This document shows positions 16,983 to 26,425 of a DNA stretch of 64,000 bases, one piece after another. The stretch is from positions 372,001-436,000 of the forward strand of contig JAXJZF010000005.1 of assembly GCA_036306585.1 (NCBI GenBank). Reading direction: 5' to 3'. A program made the position numbers and the translations under genes. Below the pieces are notes generated by a model. The model worked only from the letters and a program-made list of their open reading frames with translations, was not told where the DNA came from and ran no database searches. Source of the stretch: Aphodovivens sp036306585 (lineage in GTDB: Bacteria; Actinomycetota; Coriobacteriia; Coriobacteriales; Eggerthellaceae). Positions within the stretch are counted from its first letter, which is position 1, and each line of letters begins with the position of its first letter.

Positions 16983-17753
16983 ATGCTGTCCGACAAGGCA
17001 AAGGAGCTTCTGGAGAAGCTCGATCTGGAATATCCGTGCATCGCCATCAAGTTGCATCTCGAGCGTCCGGTGTGTTCGCATTACGAGGGTGATAAGCTGG
17101 CGTTTTGCCAGTATGTACGTCATGCGCAGGCAACCGGCGAGCATTTCTTCATCACCGCCGAGGACGACGACTGCTACGGCAAGCTTGCCATGGGCATGAT
17201 CGATATCCCCCCGGTCACCGGTAGCGGCCAGGCCGGCTACGATTTCGGCGTGTACAAGGCGCCCATCGCCAACCAGCAGCTCTATCAGAAGCTGCCCCGC
17301 ATCATCCGCGGAACGGTGCGCTATGTGGAGTTCTGCCCGGCAACCAGCGCCGATTTCGATCCCGACCTACTGATGTTCGTTGCCGATTTCCCGCAGGCCG
17401 ACATCATCATGCGCGCCACCAGCTACATCTCGGGCGATTTGTGGGAATCGAAGTCATCCCCGGTCATCAGCTGCGCGTGGATGTACGCCTATCCCATCAT
17501 CAGCGGCAAGGTGAACCACATCACCACCGGCTTCTACCACGGCCTGAAGCGTCGCGGCGCCTATCCTGCGGGGCTGCGCATGATCGCGGTGCCCTACGCC
17601 AAGATCGACGAGCTGTTCCTGTCGCTCGAGCAGATGGATTGGACGCTCATCGCCTTCCGCGAGGATGACGAGAGCAAGGCGGAGCTGGCGCGGCGCATGG
17701 AGCATTGGCAGGAGATGGGGCGCGACACCGGCACCTCGGTCGATTTGCATTAG
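16983..17753 (+). CDS. DUF169 family protein
   Basis: 256-residue DUF169 protein of unknown function. Recognisable segments are the opening LLEKLDLEYPCIAIKL, a Cys-containing FCQYVRHAQATGEHFFIT, and CYGKLAMGMIDIPPVTGSG, with SPVISCAWMYAYPIISGKVN later. The family is common in anaerobes and methanogens and its conserved cysteines suggest a metal or redox site, but no activity is established as far as I know. A GTG at 16977 and the ATG at 16983 share the GGGGAAGGGGAG ribosome site; I chose the ATG. It stands alone between hisI and a convergent gene. Confidence 0.8.
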   Translation: MLSDKAKELLEKLDLEYPCIAIKLHLERPVCSHYEGDKLAFCQYVRHAQATGEHFFITAEDDDCYGKLAMGMIDIPPVTGSGQAGYDFGVYKAPIANQQLYQKLPRIIRGTVRYVEFCPATSADFDPDLLMFVADFPQADIIMRATSYISGDLWESKSSPVISCAWMYAYPIISGKVNHITTGFYHGLKRRGAYPAGLRMIAVPYAKIDELFLSLEQMDWTLIAFREDDESKAELARRMEHWQEMGRDTGTSVDLH

Positions 17754-17805
17754 GCGGGTCGGAGAAGGGCGGGTGCCCGCACACCGGCAACCCATGCTGA
17801 CAGGG

Positions 17806-17836
17806 CCCCGCGCGCCGTTCGGCGGGCGGGGTTTCT
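17806..17836 (+). terminator. terminator between convergent genes
   Basis: Stem CCCCGC-CGCCG / CGGCG-GCGGGG (one bulge on each side, loop TTC) followed by TTTCTCTT. It ends just before the stop of the minus-strand gene at 17844. Confidence 0.65.
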
Positions 17837-17843
17837 CTTCTGG

Positions 17844-18191
17844 CTATTTCCCCAGCAGGTGCCGCACGGCGGCGATAGGGTGCTTGGCGAGCATGCGCGG
17901 GCCGCTGTAGCGCATGGCGGCGCGGATAAGCTCGCGCATCTTTGGCGCATAGCAGTGGTTGCCGCACTCCTCGCACGATGTTTTCACGTCCATGTTGCGG
18001 CAGCGCTCGGTGCGCAGGACCGCATAGGCGTCGAGCTCGGCGCATACGGCGCACACGGCCTCGTCGCAAAACGCCCGGTGCGTGCGCGCCGCATCCTCGT
18101 GGGTTCCGGCGCAATGCATGGCGATCATCTGCGAAATGGTGCGCTTTTCGCGTTCGCGGCGGCGTGCGGTTTTCGGACTGTCCTGTTCCAT
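17844..18191 (-). CDS. YgbA-like protein (nitrous-oxide-stimulated promoter family)
   Basis: 115-residue small cysteine-rich protein matching the family annotated from the nitrous-oxide-stimulated promoter (YgbA of enterobacteria). The N-terminus is basic (RRREREKRTISQMIAMHCAG). Cysteines follow in CDEAVCAVCAELDAYAVLR and CEECGNHCYAPKMRE, then the conserved MRYSGPRMLAKHPIAAVRHL tail. I recall YgbA proteins linked to nitrosative stress and iron recovery; nothing here shows that directly. The start at 18191 fits the family. The longer reading to 18329 adds 46 unrelated residues and has no better ribosome site. Confidence 0.8.
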   Translation of the reverse strand: MEQDSPKTARRREREKRTISQMIAMHCAGTHEDAARTHRAFCDEAVCAVCAELDAYAVLRTERCRNMDVKTSCEECGNHCYAPKMRELIRAAMRYSGPRMLAKHPIAAVRHLLGK

Positions 18192-18310
18192 GGACCTATT
18201 TTTACCATGATGCGCCGGCGTTTCCACGCTGCTGCTAGGGGCCCGCGCGCATCCTCGGCGAGCGGTGCCGGCGCCTCGTGGTTTCCGAATGGCGCCTGCG
18301 GTTTTCGCGC

Positions 18311-18339
18311 TTGCCCGCACGGGGGGCATGCGGTACTAT
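18311..18339 (+). promoter_or_regulatory. promoter candidate for the transaldolase-rho operon
   Basis: TTGCCC (18311-18316), 17 bases, TACTAT (18334-18339). Predicted start near 18346, giving a leader of about 140 bases before the GTG at 18489. The rest of 18192-18488 shows no gene. Confidence 0.5.
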
Positions 18340-18488
18340 ATGCGCAGTTCGTTTCCGTTGAAGCGCATCGCCAGCGGAGTCACCCGACGTTTTTCGGAAT
18401 AGGATCTCAGCCATTCTCGTTCGCCTTTGGGAATCCGTGCGCGTATGCGCATGTCCACGCATCCACCCACACATCTAAGGAGGCCAGG

Positions 18489-19175
18489 GTGAAATTCTTT
18501 CTGGACACCGCCGATCTCGACGAGATCAAAGAGGCAGCTAGCTGGGGCGCGCTGGCGGGCGTGACCACTAATCCGTCGCTGTACGCCCGCATCGGCGGCA
18601 AGCTCGACGATTTCCACAACCATATCAAGCGCATCTGCGACATCGTGGGTCCGGAGTGCCCGGTTTCTGCCGAAAGCGTCGCCATGACGCGCGACGAGAT
18701 CGTCCGCGACGGCCGCGAGCTGGCCGCCATCGCCCCTAACGTCGTGGTGAAGATCCCGACGATGGTGGAGGGCCTGGCCGCCACGCGCACGCTGGCAGAC
18801 GAGGGCATCCGCGTGAACATGACGCTGTGCTTCAGCGTTCCGCAGGCGCTGCTTGCCGCCCGTGCCGGCGCCCGCTACATCAGCCCGTTCGTGGGCCGCT
18901 TCGACGACATCTCCGAGGACGGCCTCGAACAGGTTGCCAACATCGTCACCGCCATCGGCAACTATGATTTCACGAAGAACACCGTCAACGGAGAGCGCGT
19001 GGAGATCATCGCCGCCTCCATCCGCAGCGCCAACCACGTGACGCAGGCCGCCCTGATGGGCGCCGACATCGCCACGGTGCCGTTCGCCACGCTTAAGAAG
19101 TGCGTCCAGCATCCGCTGACCGATCGCGGGCTCGACACGTTTTTGAAGGACTGGGAGAAAGTTCGTAACGCATGA
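18489..19175 (+). CDS. transaldolase / fructose-6-phosphate aldolase family
   Basis: 228-residue short transaldolase (TalC/FSA subfamily), a TIM barrel with a Schiff-base lysine. The family start KFFLDTADLDEIKEA, GVTTNPSLYA, the lysine motif NVVVKIPTM and ISPFVGRFDD are all visible. It acts in the pentose phosphate pathway as transaldolase or cleaves fructose-6-phosphate; the two activities cannot be separated reliably by sequence. It starts at a GTG behind a strong AAGGAGG and its stop overlaps the rho start (ATGA), so it is co-transcribed with rho. Confidence 0.92.
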   Translation: MKFFLDTADLDEIKEAASWGALAGVTTNPSLYARIGGKLDDFHNHIKRICDIVGPECPVSAESVAMTRDEIVRDGRELAAIAPNVVVKIPTMVEGLAATRTLADEGIRVNMTLCFSVPQALLAARAGARYISPFVGRFDDISEDGLEQVANIVTAIGNYDFTKNTVNGERVEIIAASIRSANHVTQAALMGADIATVPFATLKKCVQHPLTDRGLDTFLKDWEKVRNA

Positions 19176-21100
19176 TCGAAGAAGAAATGACCGCGGCGCC
19201 GGCTCCCGAGCAGGAGCCCGCCGCAGCCCCGCGCCGCCGCGCCTCCCGCAAGACGGCTTCTGCCGAAGCCGATCAGGCGCAATCGGCGCAACCCCGGGAT
19301 TCCGAGCAGGAACCCGCAGCGCGCCGTCGCGGCCGCCCGCGCAAAGCGGCGGCTGCATCCGACGAGCAGGACAAGTCCGCCGAAGCCGCGCCGGATGCGG
19401 AAGGCGCGCCGAAGCGCCGCACCCGCAAATCCGCCGCGAAGAAGGCGGCGGAAGGTGAGCTGGCCGGCAAGCCCGAGCAGCAGGAGCAGGGCAAGGAGCC
19501 CGCTTCCGGCACAGGCGATGCTCCTGCTGCCGAAGCCTCTTCCCATGAAGGCTCGAAGGGGGGTTCCGCCCATGAAGGGCAATCCGGTTCCCGTCGCCGC
19601 GGCCGCCCGCGCAAGACGGTGACGACCGACACCGGCAAGGCAGTGTCCGAGGGCCAGGGTAAGGAGTCCCGCAAGGTGGGGCACCAGGGCTCTTCCCAGC
19701 AGGCCGCCGAGCGGTCCCGCCATGAGGGCAAGAACCAGCGTTTCCAGCGCAACGACAACCAGGGCAATCGACATCAGCGCCAACGCCGCAACGGCGGTCA
19801 GCGCGAGGTGCAGCCCAGCGTCAACAAGGATGAGCTCGCCAAGTTGAAGGTGGCCGAGCTGCGCGCCAAGGCGGCGGAGCTCGAGCTTGATGCGGCGGGC
19901 TTGAAGAAAGCGGAGCTTGTCGACGCGGTGTACGAGGCGAGCGTCAAAGCCGAGGGCTTCATCGAGGTCACCGGCGTCTTGGACGTCCTCGCCGACGGGT
20001 ACGGCTTCCTGCGCACTCAGGGTTACCTTCCCAGCGAATCCGACTGCTACGTGTCGCTTTCCACTATCCGCCGCAACGGTCTGCGCAAGGGCGACATGGT
20101 GCACGGCGTGACGCGCCCGGCGCGCGAGAACGAGAAATACGCCGCCATCCAGAAGATCATCAGCGTCAACGACGTCCCGGCAGAAGAGCTGGGCACGCGC
20201 GTGAAGTTCTCGGAGCTCACGCCCATCTACCCCGACGAGTGCCTGCGCATGGAGCACGGCAAAAGCGCCATCACCGCACGCGTCATCGACCTGGTTTCTC
20301 CCATCGGCAAGGGCCAGCGCGGCCTGATCGTCAGCCCCCCGAAGGCGGGCAAGACCACCATCTTGAAAGACGTCGCATCGGCAATCACCGCGAACAATCC
20401 CGAAGTGCATCTCATGTGCCTTCTGGTCGACGAGCGCCCCGAGGAAGTCACCGATATGCAGCGCTCCATCAAAGGCGAGGTCATTTCGTCCACCTTCGAC
20501 ATGCCTACCGAGAGCCACATCGCTGTGTCCGAACTGGTTATCGAGCGCGCGAAGCGTCTGGTGGAATGCGGCAAGGACGTGGTCATCCTGCTGGACAGCA
20601 TCACGCGTCTGGCGCGCGCCTACAATCTGGCGCAGCCCGCATCCGGGCGCATCCTGTCCGGTGGCGTCGACTCCACGGCGCTGTATCCGCCCAAGCGCTT
20701 CCTCGGTGCCGCGCGCAACATCGAGAATGGCGGCAGCCTCACCATCCTGGCATCCGCGCTCATCGATACCGGTTCCAAGATGGACGAGGTCATCTTCGAG
20801 GAATTCAAGGGCACGGGCAACATGGAGCTCAAGCTCGACCGCAACCTGGCCGATCGCCGCATTTTCCCGGCTATCGACCCTGTGGCGTCGGGCACGCGCA
20901 AGGAGGACTTGCTGCTCGATCCGCAGCAGGCGCCGCTCATCTGGGCGGTGCGCCGCATCCTGGCGAACCTCAACAACACCGAACGCGCCATGGACATGCT
21001 CATCAAATCGTTGAGGCAAACCGATACCAACACCGAATTCCTCCTGCGCACCGCCAAGAAGGCGCAGCATGCGAAGATGGATTCGGCGGTGGAACTGTAA
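19172..21100 (+). CDS. rho: transcription termination factor Rho with long basic N-terminal extension
   Basis: 642 residues, far longer than the roughly 420 of E. coli Rho. The first 210 residues are low-complexity, rich in Ala, Glu, Arg and Gln, with two copies of RRRGRPRK (51-58 and 141-148), an AT-hook-like nucleic-acid-binding pattern, and a related KRRTRKSAAKK at 81. Then come the Rho N domain (about 215-250), the cold-shock-like RNA-binding domain (GYGFLRTQGYLPSESDCYVS), the Walker A loop SPPKAGKTTILKD, Walker B VVILLDSITRLARAY and the Q/R loops. It starts inside the transaldolase stop. Long disordered insertions are typical of actinobacterial Rho proteins and can alter RNA specificity and termination on structured GC-rich RNA. 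Confidence 0.96.
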   Translation: MIEEEMTAAPAPEQEPAAAPRRRASRKTASAEADQAQSAQPRDSEQEPAARRRGRPRKAAAASDEQDKSAEAAPDAEGAPKRRTRKSAAKKAAEGELAGKPEQQEQGKEPASGTGDAPAAEASSHEGSKGGSAHEGQSGSRRRGRPRKTVTTDTGKAVSEGQGKESRKVGHQGSSQQAAERSRHEGKNQRFQRNDNQGNRHQRQRRNGGQREVQPSVNKDELAKLKVAELRAKAAELELDAAGLKKAELVDAVYEASVKAEGFIEVTGVLDVLADGYGFLRTQGYLPSESDCYVSLSTIRRNGLRKGDMVHGVTRPARENEKYAAIQKIISVNDVPAEELGTRVKFSELTPIYPDECLRMEHGKSAITARVIDLVSPIGKGQRGLIVSPPKAGKTTILKDVASAITANNPEVHLMCLLVDERPEEVTDMQRSIKGEVISSTFDMPTESHIAVSELVIERAKRLVECGKDVVILLDSITRLARAYNLAQPASGRILSGGVDSTALYPPKRFLGAARNIENGGSLTILASALIDTGSKMDEVIFEEFKGTGNMELKLDRNLADRRIFPAIDPVASGTRKEDLLLDPQQAPLIWAVRRILANLNNTERAMDMLIKSLRQTDTNTEFLLRTAKKAQHAKMDSAVEL

Positions 21101-21158
21101 AGCGAAGCGAATCCCGCCCGAACGGGGCCCTTGCCCCGGCCGGGCCCGAGGAGGGTCC

Positions 21159-22313
21159 ATGTCTCAGTTGAACAACGAGCCGGAAGCCGGCGCGGACCGC
21201 GCATCCGGCGAGCCTGCGGGGCAACCCCAGACGGTTCCGCCTGCACCCCATGCCGTCGCGCATCCTGCGCACTCGGCGGGGCAGCAGTCTGCGCAGGTGC
21301 CGCCTGCGGGGCAGGTTCCGCCCGCCGGGTGGCAGGCGGCGACGGGCTGGGGGCAGCCCGTCGCATACGCCCCTGCGCCCGCCATGAGGAAAAGCCGCGC
21401 GTGGATCGTTGCCTTGACGGCGGTGGTGCTCGCGTTTTTGCTGGTGGCGATGGGGATGCATTCGTGTACGTCGCTTCTTGCCTCGTCGATGGGGGTCTCC
21501 GACGGCGTCGACCCTGCGGCGCAGCTCACCGAGGACGCTGTGGGTGTTGTCACCATCGACGGATCTATCCAGTACGACGGTACCTCCTCGAGCCCCGAGG
21601 GGCTGAAGGCCCTGCTTGACAAGGCGTCCGCGAATCCCCGCATCAAAGCGGTGGTGCTGCGGGTCGATTCGGGCGGCGGCACGGCAACCGCCGGCGAGGA
21701 GATGGCAGAGTACGTGAAGGAGTTCGACAAGCCCGTGGTGGTTTCGAGCGCCTCCCTCAACGCTAGCGCTGCCTATGAGATCTCGTCGCAGGCCGAATAC
21801 ATCTACGTTGCGAAGACCACGGCCATCGGCGCCATCGGCGCGGTGATGCAGATCACCGACACCTCGGGCCTCTTGGATATGCTCGGCATCAACATCGAGA
21901 ACATCACCAGCTCCGAGAGCAAGGACTCCACTTACGGCGATCGCCCCCTCACCGATGAGGAGCGGGCGTACTACCAGGCGCAGGTCGATCAGTCCAACGA
22001 GGTGTTCATCCAGAATGTGGCCGAGGGGCGGGGCATGGACGTCGAGGCGGTGCGCGCCTTGGCTAACGGCATGTCCTACACCGGCATCGATGCCGTCGAA
22101 AACGGGCTTGCCGACGAGATCGGCACCAAGGAAGACGCCGTCGCGAAAGCCGCCGAGCTGGCGGGCATGTCGTCTTACGCCACGGTCGACCTCGAACCGG
22201 ACTCCAACGGCCAGCTTTCGGATATGCTGGACCTGCTTGCGGAAAGCGACATCTCCGCCGAAACCTTGGCGGACATTTTGAATAAGTTGGGAGATGCAAC
22301 CGATGAACGATAA
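21159..22313 (+). CDS. sppA: signal peptide peptidase SppA-type membrane protease
   Basis: 384-residue single-domain SppA (S49 family), a membrane-bound Ser/Lys protease that degrades leftover signal peptides. Residues 1-75 are a proline/glutamine-rich cytoplasmic tail, about 81-100 the single membrane anchor, and the rest the extracytoplasmic crotonase-like domain. LRVDSGGGTATAGEEM and the nucleophile region SASLNASAAYEISSQAEYI are visible. The catalytic lysine is probably in SSESKDSTYGDRPLTDEER. The ATG at 21159 follows GAGGAGGG; the ORF extends upstream without similarity. Its end overlaps metG. Confidence 0.88.
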   Translation: MSQLNNEPEAGADRASGEPAGQPQTVPPAPHAVAHPAHSAGQQSAQVPPAGQVPPAGWQAATGWGQPVAYAPAPAMRKSRAWIVALTAVVLAFLLVAMGMHSCTSLLASSMGVSDGVDPAAQLTEDAVGVVTIDGSIQYDGTSSSPEGLKALLDKASANPRIKAVVLRVDSGGGTATAGEEMAEYVKEFDKPVVVSSASLNASAAYEISSQAEYIYVAKTTAIGAIGAVMQITDTSGLLDMLGINIENITSSESKDSTYGDRPLTDEERAYYQAQVDQSNEVFIQNVAEGRGMDVEAVRALANGMSYTGIDAVENGLADEIGTKEDAVAKAAELAGMSSYATVDLEPDSNGQLSDMLDLLAESDISAETLADILNKLGDATDER

Positions 22314-24414
22314 CGACGAATTGCGCACGGCGGATGCCGGACAGCCCGAGGATCCCGCCGCGGCGGAGCGCGCCGCCCGCTGGGAGGTCTCCTTCGTAAA
22401 GCGCGAGGGGAGCCGCGAGGTGAAATGGCCCCGCCGCGCCGTGGTGACGGCCGGCATGCCCTATGGCAACAAGGCGCTGCATTTCGGGCACATCGCCGGC
22501 GTGTTCATTCCTGCCGACTGCTTCGCCCGCTTCCTGCGCGACCGCATCGGCGCCGACAACGTGCGTTTCGTCTCGGGCACCGACTGTTTCGGCTCGCCCA
22601 TCAACGAGGGGTACCGCAAGTTGGTCGAGGCTGGCGAGTTCGACGGTACCATCGCCGATTACGTCAAGCGCAACCACGACAGGCAGAAGGCGACGCTGGA
22701 CGCTTACGGCATCAGCCTGTCCATCTACGAGGGCTCGGGGCTCGGCCATGCCGGCACCGTGCACCAGGCGGTGAGCGAGTACTTCATCAAGGGCCTCTAC
22801 GAGGCGGGCGTGCTGCAGCGCCGTTCCACCCTGCAGTTCTACGATACGCAGGCGAACACGTTCCTCAACGGCCGTCAGGTGGTGGGCCGTTGCCCGGTGC
22901 AGGGCTGCAAGTCCGAGCATGGCTACGCTGACGAATGCGACCTGGGCCACAGCTACGCCCCCGAGGACCTCATCGCTCCCAAGTCGACGCTGTCGGGTAC
23001 CGTGCCCGAGATGCGCCCGGTGGAGAACTGGTACTTCGACTTGCCCGCTTTCGCGGACTTTCTGCGCGGTTACGTCGAGACGCTGCACGAGGACGATGAG
23101 ATGCGCGCCATCGTGCCTCAGGTCATCGGAGAGTTCCTGGCGCCGCCCATCATGTACGTGAAGAACGAGCTGCGCGAGCAGTTCGACGCCATCGCCGACC
23201 GCCTGCCCGCTCATACCGTGCGCGAGGCGGAGAAGGGCAAGCAGAGCTTCGAGGTGGAGTTCTCCGACATCGAGGCGCGCGACCAGGCGCGCACGGTGAT
23301 GGAGGAGGCCGGCGTTCGCTTTCGCACCGGCAAGACGCTCGTGCCCTTCCGCATCACGGGCAACATCGAATGGGGCGTGAAAGCGCCCGTCCTCGAGGAT
23401 GTGGAGGGGCTCACCGTGTGGTGCTGGCCCGAAAGCCTGTGGGCGCCCATCTCGTTCACCATGGCCGCCAACGACGCGCTCGGGCTGCCGCGCGGCAGTT
23501 GGCATGACTGGTGGTGCTCGTCCGACGCGCAGGTGTATCAGTTCATCGGGCAGGACAACCTGTACTTCTACGGTGTGGCGCAAACCGCCATGTGGGAGGC
23601 CCTAAGCAAGCGCGACCTGCTGACCGGCAAGCCCACCGACCAGCCGTTGCGCCAAACCCGCCTGATCGCCAATCATCACATCCTGTTCGGCAACAAGAAG
23701 GCTTCGTCATCCGGCGCGGTCAAGCCCCCATCGGCCGACGAGCTGCTCGACCATTACACCGTCGAGCAGCTGCGCGCGCATTTCCTGGCGCTCGGCCTTG
23801 ATCAGAAGTCGGTGGGATTCAAGCCCAAGCCGTTCTTGGCCACCGAGGAGGAGAAAGCCGACCCTCGCGTTGCCGATCCGGTGCTGAAGGAAGGAGCGTT
23901 GCTCACCAACGTGTTCAACCGCCTGGCGCGCAGCTGCTTCTACGAAGCGCAGAAGAACTTCGACGGCCTCATGCCGCTGGGCAAACCCTCACCCGAGGCG
24001 GTGGAGAAGGTGCACGATGTCATGCGCACCTACGACTTCACCATGCATCGGGTCGAGCTGCATTCGATCATGTCTCAGATGGACGAGTTCATCCGTTGGG
24101 CGAACAAGCGCTGGGCCGACGGCATCCGCCAGGCCAGCAACGATGGGGACGAGGCGCTGCGCCGCCAGGTGCTGCTCGATTCGTTCTACCTGCTGCGCGT
24201 CTGCTGCCTGCTGATGCATCCGGTGGTCCCTGCGGGCTGCGAGACCATCTGCGACTACATGGACTTCGCCCCCGAGGAGTTCTTCAGCTGGAACTACGAC
24301 TTCGAGGGCATGGGCGAGCTGTGCTCCGCCGGTGAGATCAACGCGGGCGGCCACCCCGTCCGCGAGCTGCCCCCGCGCTTCGATTTCTTCAAGAAGCACG
24401 AGTCGCAGTACTAG
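22303..24414 (+). CDS. metG: methionyl-tRNA synthetase-like enzyme with altered KMSKS loop
   Basis: 703-residue class I synthetase of the MetRS group. The HIGH box is present as PYGNKALHFGHIAG. A zinc knuckle is present (RCPVQGC and DECDLGHSY), as are the tryptophan-rich WCWPESLWAPISF and IGQDNLYFYGVAQTAMW active-site segments. Where normal MetRS has KMSKSRGN, this protein has FGNKKASSSGAVKPPSADEL, keeping lysine and serines but not the canonical signature. There is an insertion between the zinc region and the second Rossmann half. No C-terminal Trbp111-like domain is visible. The second ATG (22303) has GGGAG at 9 bases; the start overlaps sppA. Whether this is the only MetRS of the genome cannot be told here. 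Confidence 0.85.
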   Translation: MNDNDELRTADAGQPEDPAAAERAARWEVSFVKREGSREVKWPRRAVVTAGMPYGNKALHFGHIAGVFIPADCFARFLRDRIGADNVRFVSGTDCFGSPINEGYRKLVEAGEFDGTIADYVKRNHDRQKATLDAYGISLSIYEGSGLGHAGTVHQAVSEYFIKGLYEAGVLQRRSTLQFYDTQANTFLNGRQVVGRCPVQGCKSEHGYADECDLGHSYAPEDLIAPKSTLSGTVPEMRPVENWYFDLPAFADFLRGYVETLHEDDEMRAIVPQVIGEFLAPPIMYVKNELREQFDAIADRLPAHTVREAEKGKQSFEVEFSDIEARDQARTVMEEAGVRFRTGKTLVPFRITGNIEWGVKAPVLEDVEGLTVWCWPESLWAPISFTMAANDALGLPRGSWHDWWCSSDAQVYQFIGQDNLYFYGVAQTAMWEALSKRDLLTGKPTDQPLRQTRLIANHHILFGNKKASSSGAVKPPSADELLDHYTVEQLRAHFLALGLDQKSVGFKPKPFLATEEEKADPRVADPVLKEGALLTNVFNRLARSCFYEAQKNFDGLMPLGKPSPEAVEKVHDVMRTYDFTMHRVELHSIMSQMDEFIRWANKRWADGIRQASNDGDEALRRQVLLDSFYLLRVCCLLMHPVVPAGCETICDYMDFAPEEFFSWNYDFEGMGELCSAGEINAGGHPVRELPPRFDFFKKHESQY

Positions 24415-24415
24415 A

Positions 24416-24559
24416 GTTTCGCCGGTCTGCCGACCGCCGGAACCGTTCATCCGCCGAGAGGACCCGAGGGTTCGGACCTTCGTGCGATCCCGTGGGCTTG
24501 CGTACCCGTGTACGCGGTGCCCGCGCGATTCCGCGAGTATCCGTATCTCGGGCCCTCTC
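24416..24559 (+). repeat. structured dispersed repeat, copy A (after metG)
   Basis: Begins 2 bases after the metG stop. A first 12-base-pair hairpin (24416-24427 with 24432-24443, one wobble and one mismatch) is followed by a long hairpin with outer stem 24456-24468 / 24547-24559 (12 of 13 pairs). It is closed inside by GCGTAC-CCGT-GTACGC. The arms share GACCTTCGTG, GCTTGCGTACC and ATCTCGGG, in the same order, with the copy at 32809-32947; the first two are exactly 21 bases apart in both. There is no U-run, so it is not a plain terminator. Confidence 0.7.
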
Positions 24560-24619
24560 GGCTGTTTACGCTCAACCTGATCCGCACTGCCGTGCGGGCA
24601 GTTTCTCGAGAGGAAGCCA

Positions 24620-25102
<483 letters not shown>

Positions 25103-25183
25103 GGGCGCTTCCGCCCAGCTTGCCCATCCGGTCCGTCTGCGCCCGCCAGTTCGTCCGATACGCCCGGCCCGCCCTGCGCTAGG

Positions 25184-26425
25184 CTAGAGGGCGTTGCGGG
25201 TCGCGTCTTCGGGGTTGAGGCTCATGCTCTGGAAGCGATCGGCCATGTATTCGTTGTCGAAGTTGCGCGCCATGAAATGCTCCATGGCGCTTTCGGGCTG
25301 GTTGCCGGCCATGCGCTCGTACCAGCAGTCGAACGACAGCAGCGTCATCACGCAATCGACCGCCATCAGCGCCGCGCATAGGCCAGTGAGCGTGTAGCGC
25401 CAGTTCCAGGGGATCAGGTTCACCAGCCTCAACATCCAAGGCAGAAGCAGCTTCGTCCACACGATGCCGAGTGTGCCCCACATGCACATGAACAAGGTGC
25501 TGGTGCGCCCTTGGAACAGGATCGCTACGGGGTCGGGGCACAGCCCGAACAAGGTGGACCCCGTGTAGTCCCACGCCAAGATGCCGAAGGCGAATTGGAA
25601 GAACCAGCTCGCCAGGTACTCGAAGACCCCGCCGATGGCGGCGCTCACCAAAAACACCATGATGAGCGGGGCGTGATGGAACCGATTGAGCGCCATGGTC
25701 ATAAGCACCGCCCCCACGCCGTAGATGGGCGAGAAGGGCCCGAACAGCAGACCGGCGCGATCCTGGAGGTGCCCTGGATCCACCACGGCGAAATGGTAGG
25801 CGGTTTCGAGCACCAAACCGATGACGCTGGCAACCGCGAATATCCAGAACAGGTTGAAGAAGTTCAGCGTGATGTAGCCCTTGCCGGTCTCGTCGAGCCC
25901 GAGCGTGCCCTCTTCGGCCTGCTCGCGCGTTTCCATGTCGCGCAGCTTGCGCTGCAGCGCGCGTTCCTGCGTCAGGGAAGGGTCGAGCCACGAGGCGAGC
26001 ACGATGGTGATCACCAGAAACACCAGCAAGGGGATCTTCACCTCGTTGATGCCGTCGAGCATGATGTCGCAGGCGATGATGCCGGTGGTGACGAATGCCG
26101 CAGCCTCGGCGGTTTGCGCTGCGCCGCGTCGTTTGTCCAGCAGAAGGCGGATACCCAGCACCAAAAGCAAGGAGAACAGCGCCACGAGCAGCGCCATCTC
26201 GCAGATGAAGATGATGAGGTTGGCAGCGGATGATTCGAGGGTGAGCTGGAACTCGCCGCGAAGGAGACCCCAGAGGAAGATGGTGGCGAGCACCACCGCC
26301 AGGATCAGGGCGGCCGAACCGCTGACGATGCACAGCACGCCATACACTTTGGCTATCAACGGTATACGGTAACGGTCCGGCGCAGCGGCGCTCGGACCGT
26401 CTGCAGGTGTGGGCAGCTCGGTCAT
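25184..26425 (-). CDS. CmpB-type integral membrane protein (putative ABC transporter type IV family)
   Basis: 413-residue multi-spanning membrane protein. The C-terminal half is the PF06541-type domain often annotated as putative ABC transporter (CmpB): FGPFSPIYGVGAVLM, FEYLASWFFQFAFGILAWDY and the MWGTLGIVWTKLLLPWM helix are visible. The N-terminal half adds about five more hydrophobic segments. Substrate and partner ATPase are unknown and no ATP-binding gene is adjacent. The start has CCAGGAGCG upstream on the minus strand. The 278 bases between it and engB (26426-26703) hold no gene that I can support. Confidence 0.8.
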   Translation of the reverse strand: MTELPTPADGPSAAAPDRYRIPLIAKVYGVLCIVSGSAALILAVVLATIFLWGLLRGEFQLTLESSAANLIIFICEMALLVALFSLLLVLGIRLLLDKRRGAAQTAEAAAFVTTGIIACDIMLDGINEVKIPLLVFLVITIVLASWLDPSLTQERALQRKLRDMETREQAEEGTLGLDETGKGYITLNFFNLFWIFAVASVIGLVLETAYHFAVVDPGHLQDRAGLLFGPFSPIYGVGAVLMTMALNRFHHAPLIMVFLVSAAIGGVFEYLASWFFQFAFGILAWDYTGSTLFGLCPDPVAILFQGRTSTLFMCMWGTLGIVWTKLLLPWMLRLVNLIPWNWRYTLTGLCAALMAVDCVMTLLSFDCWYERMAGNQPESAMEHFMARNFDNEYMADRFQSMSLNPEDATRNAL

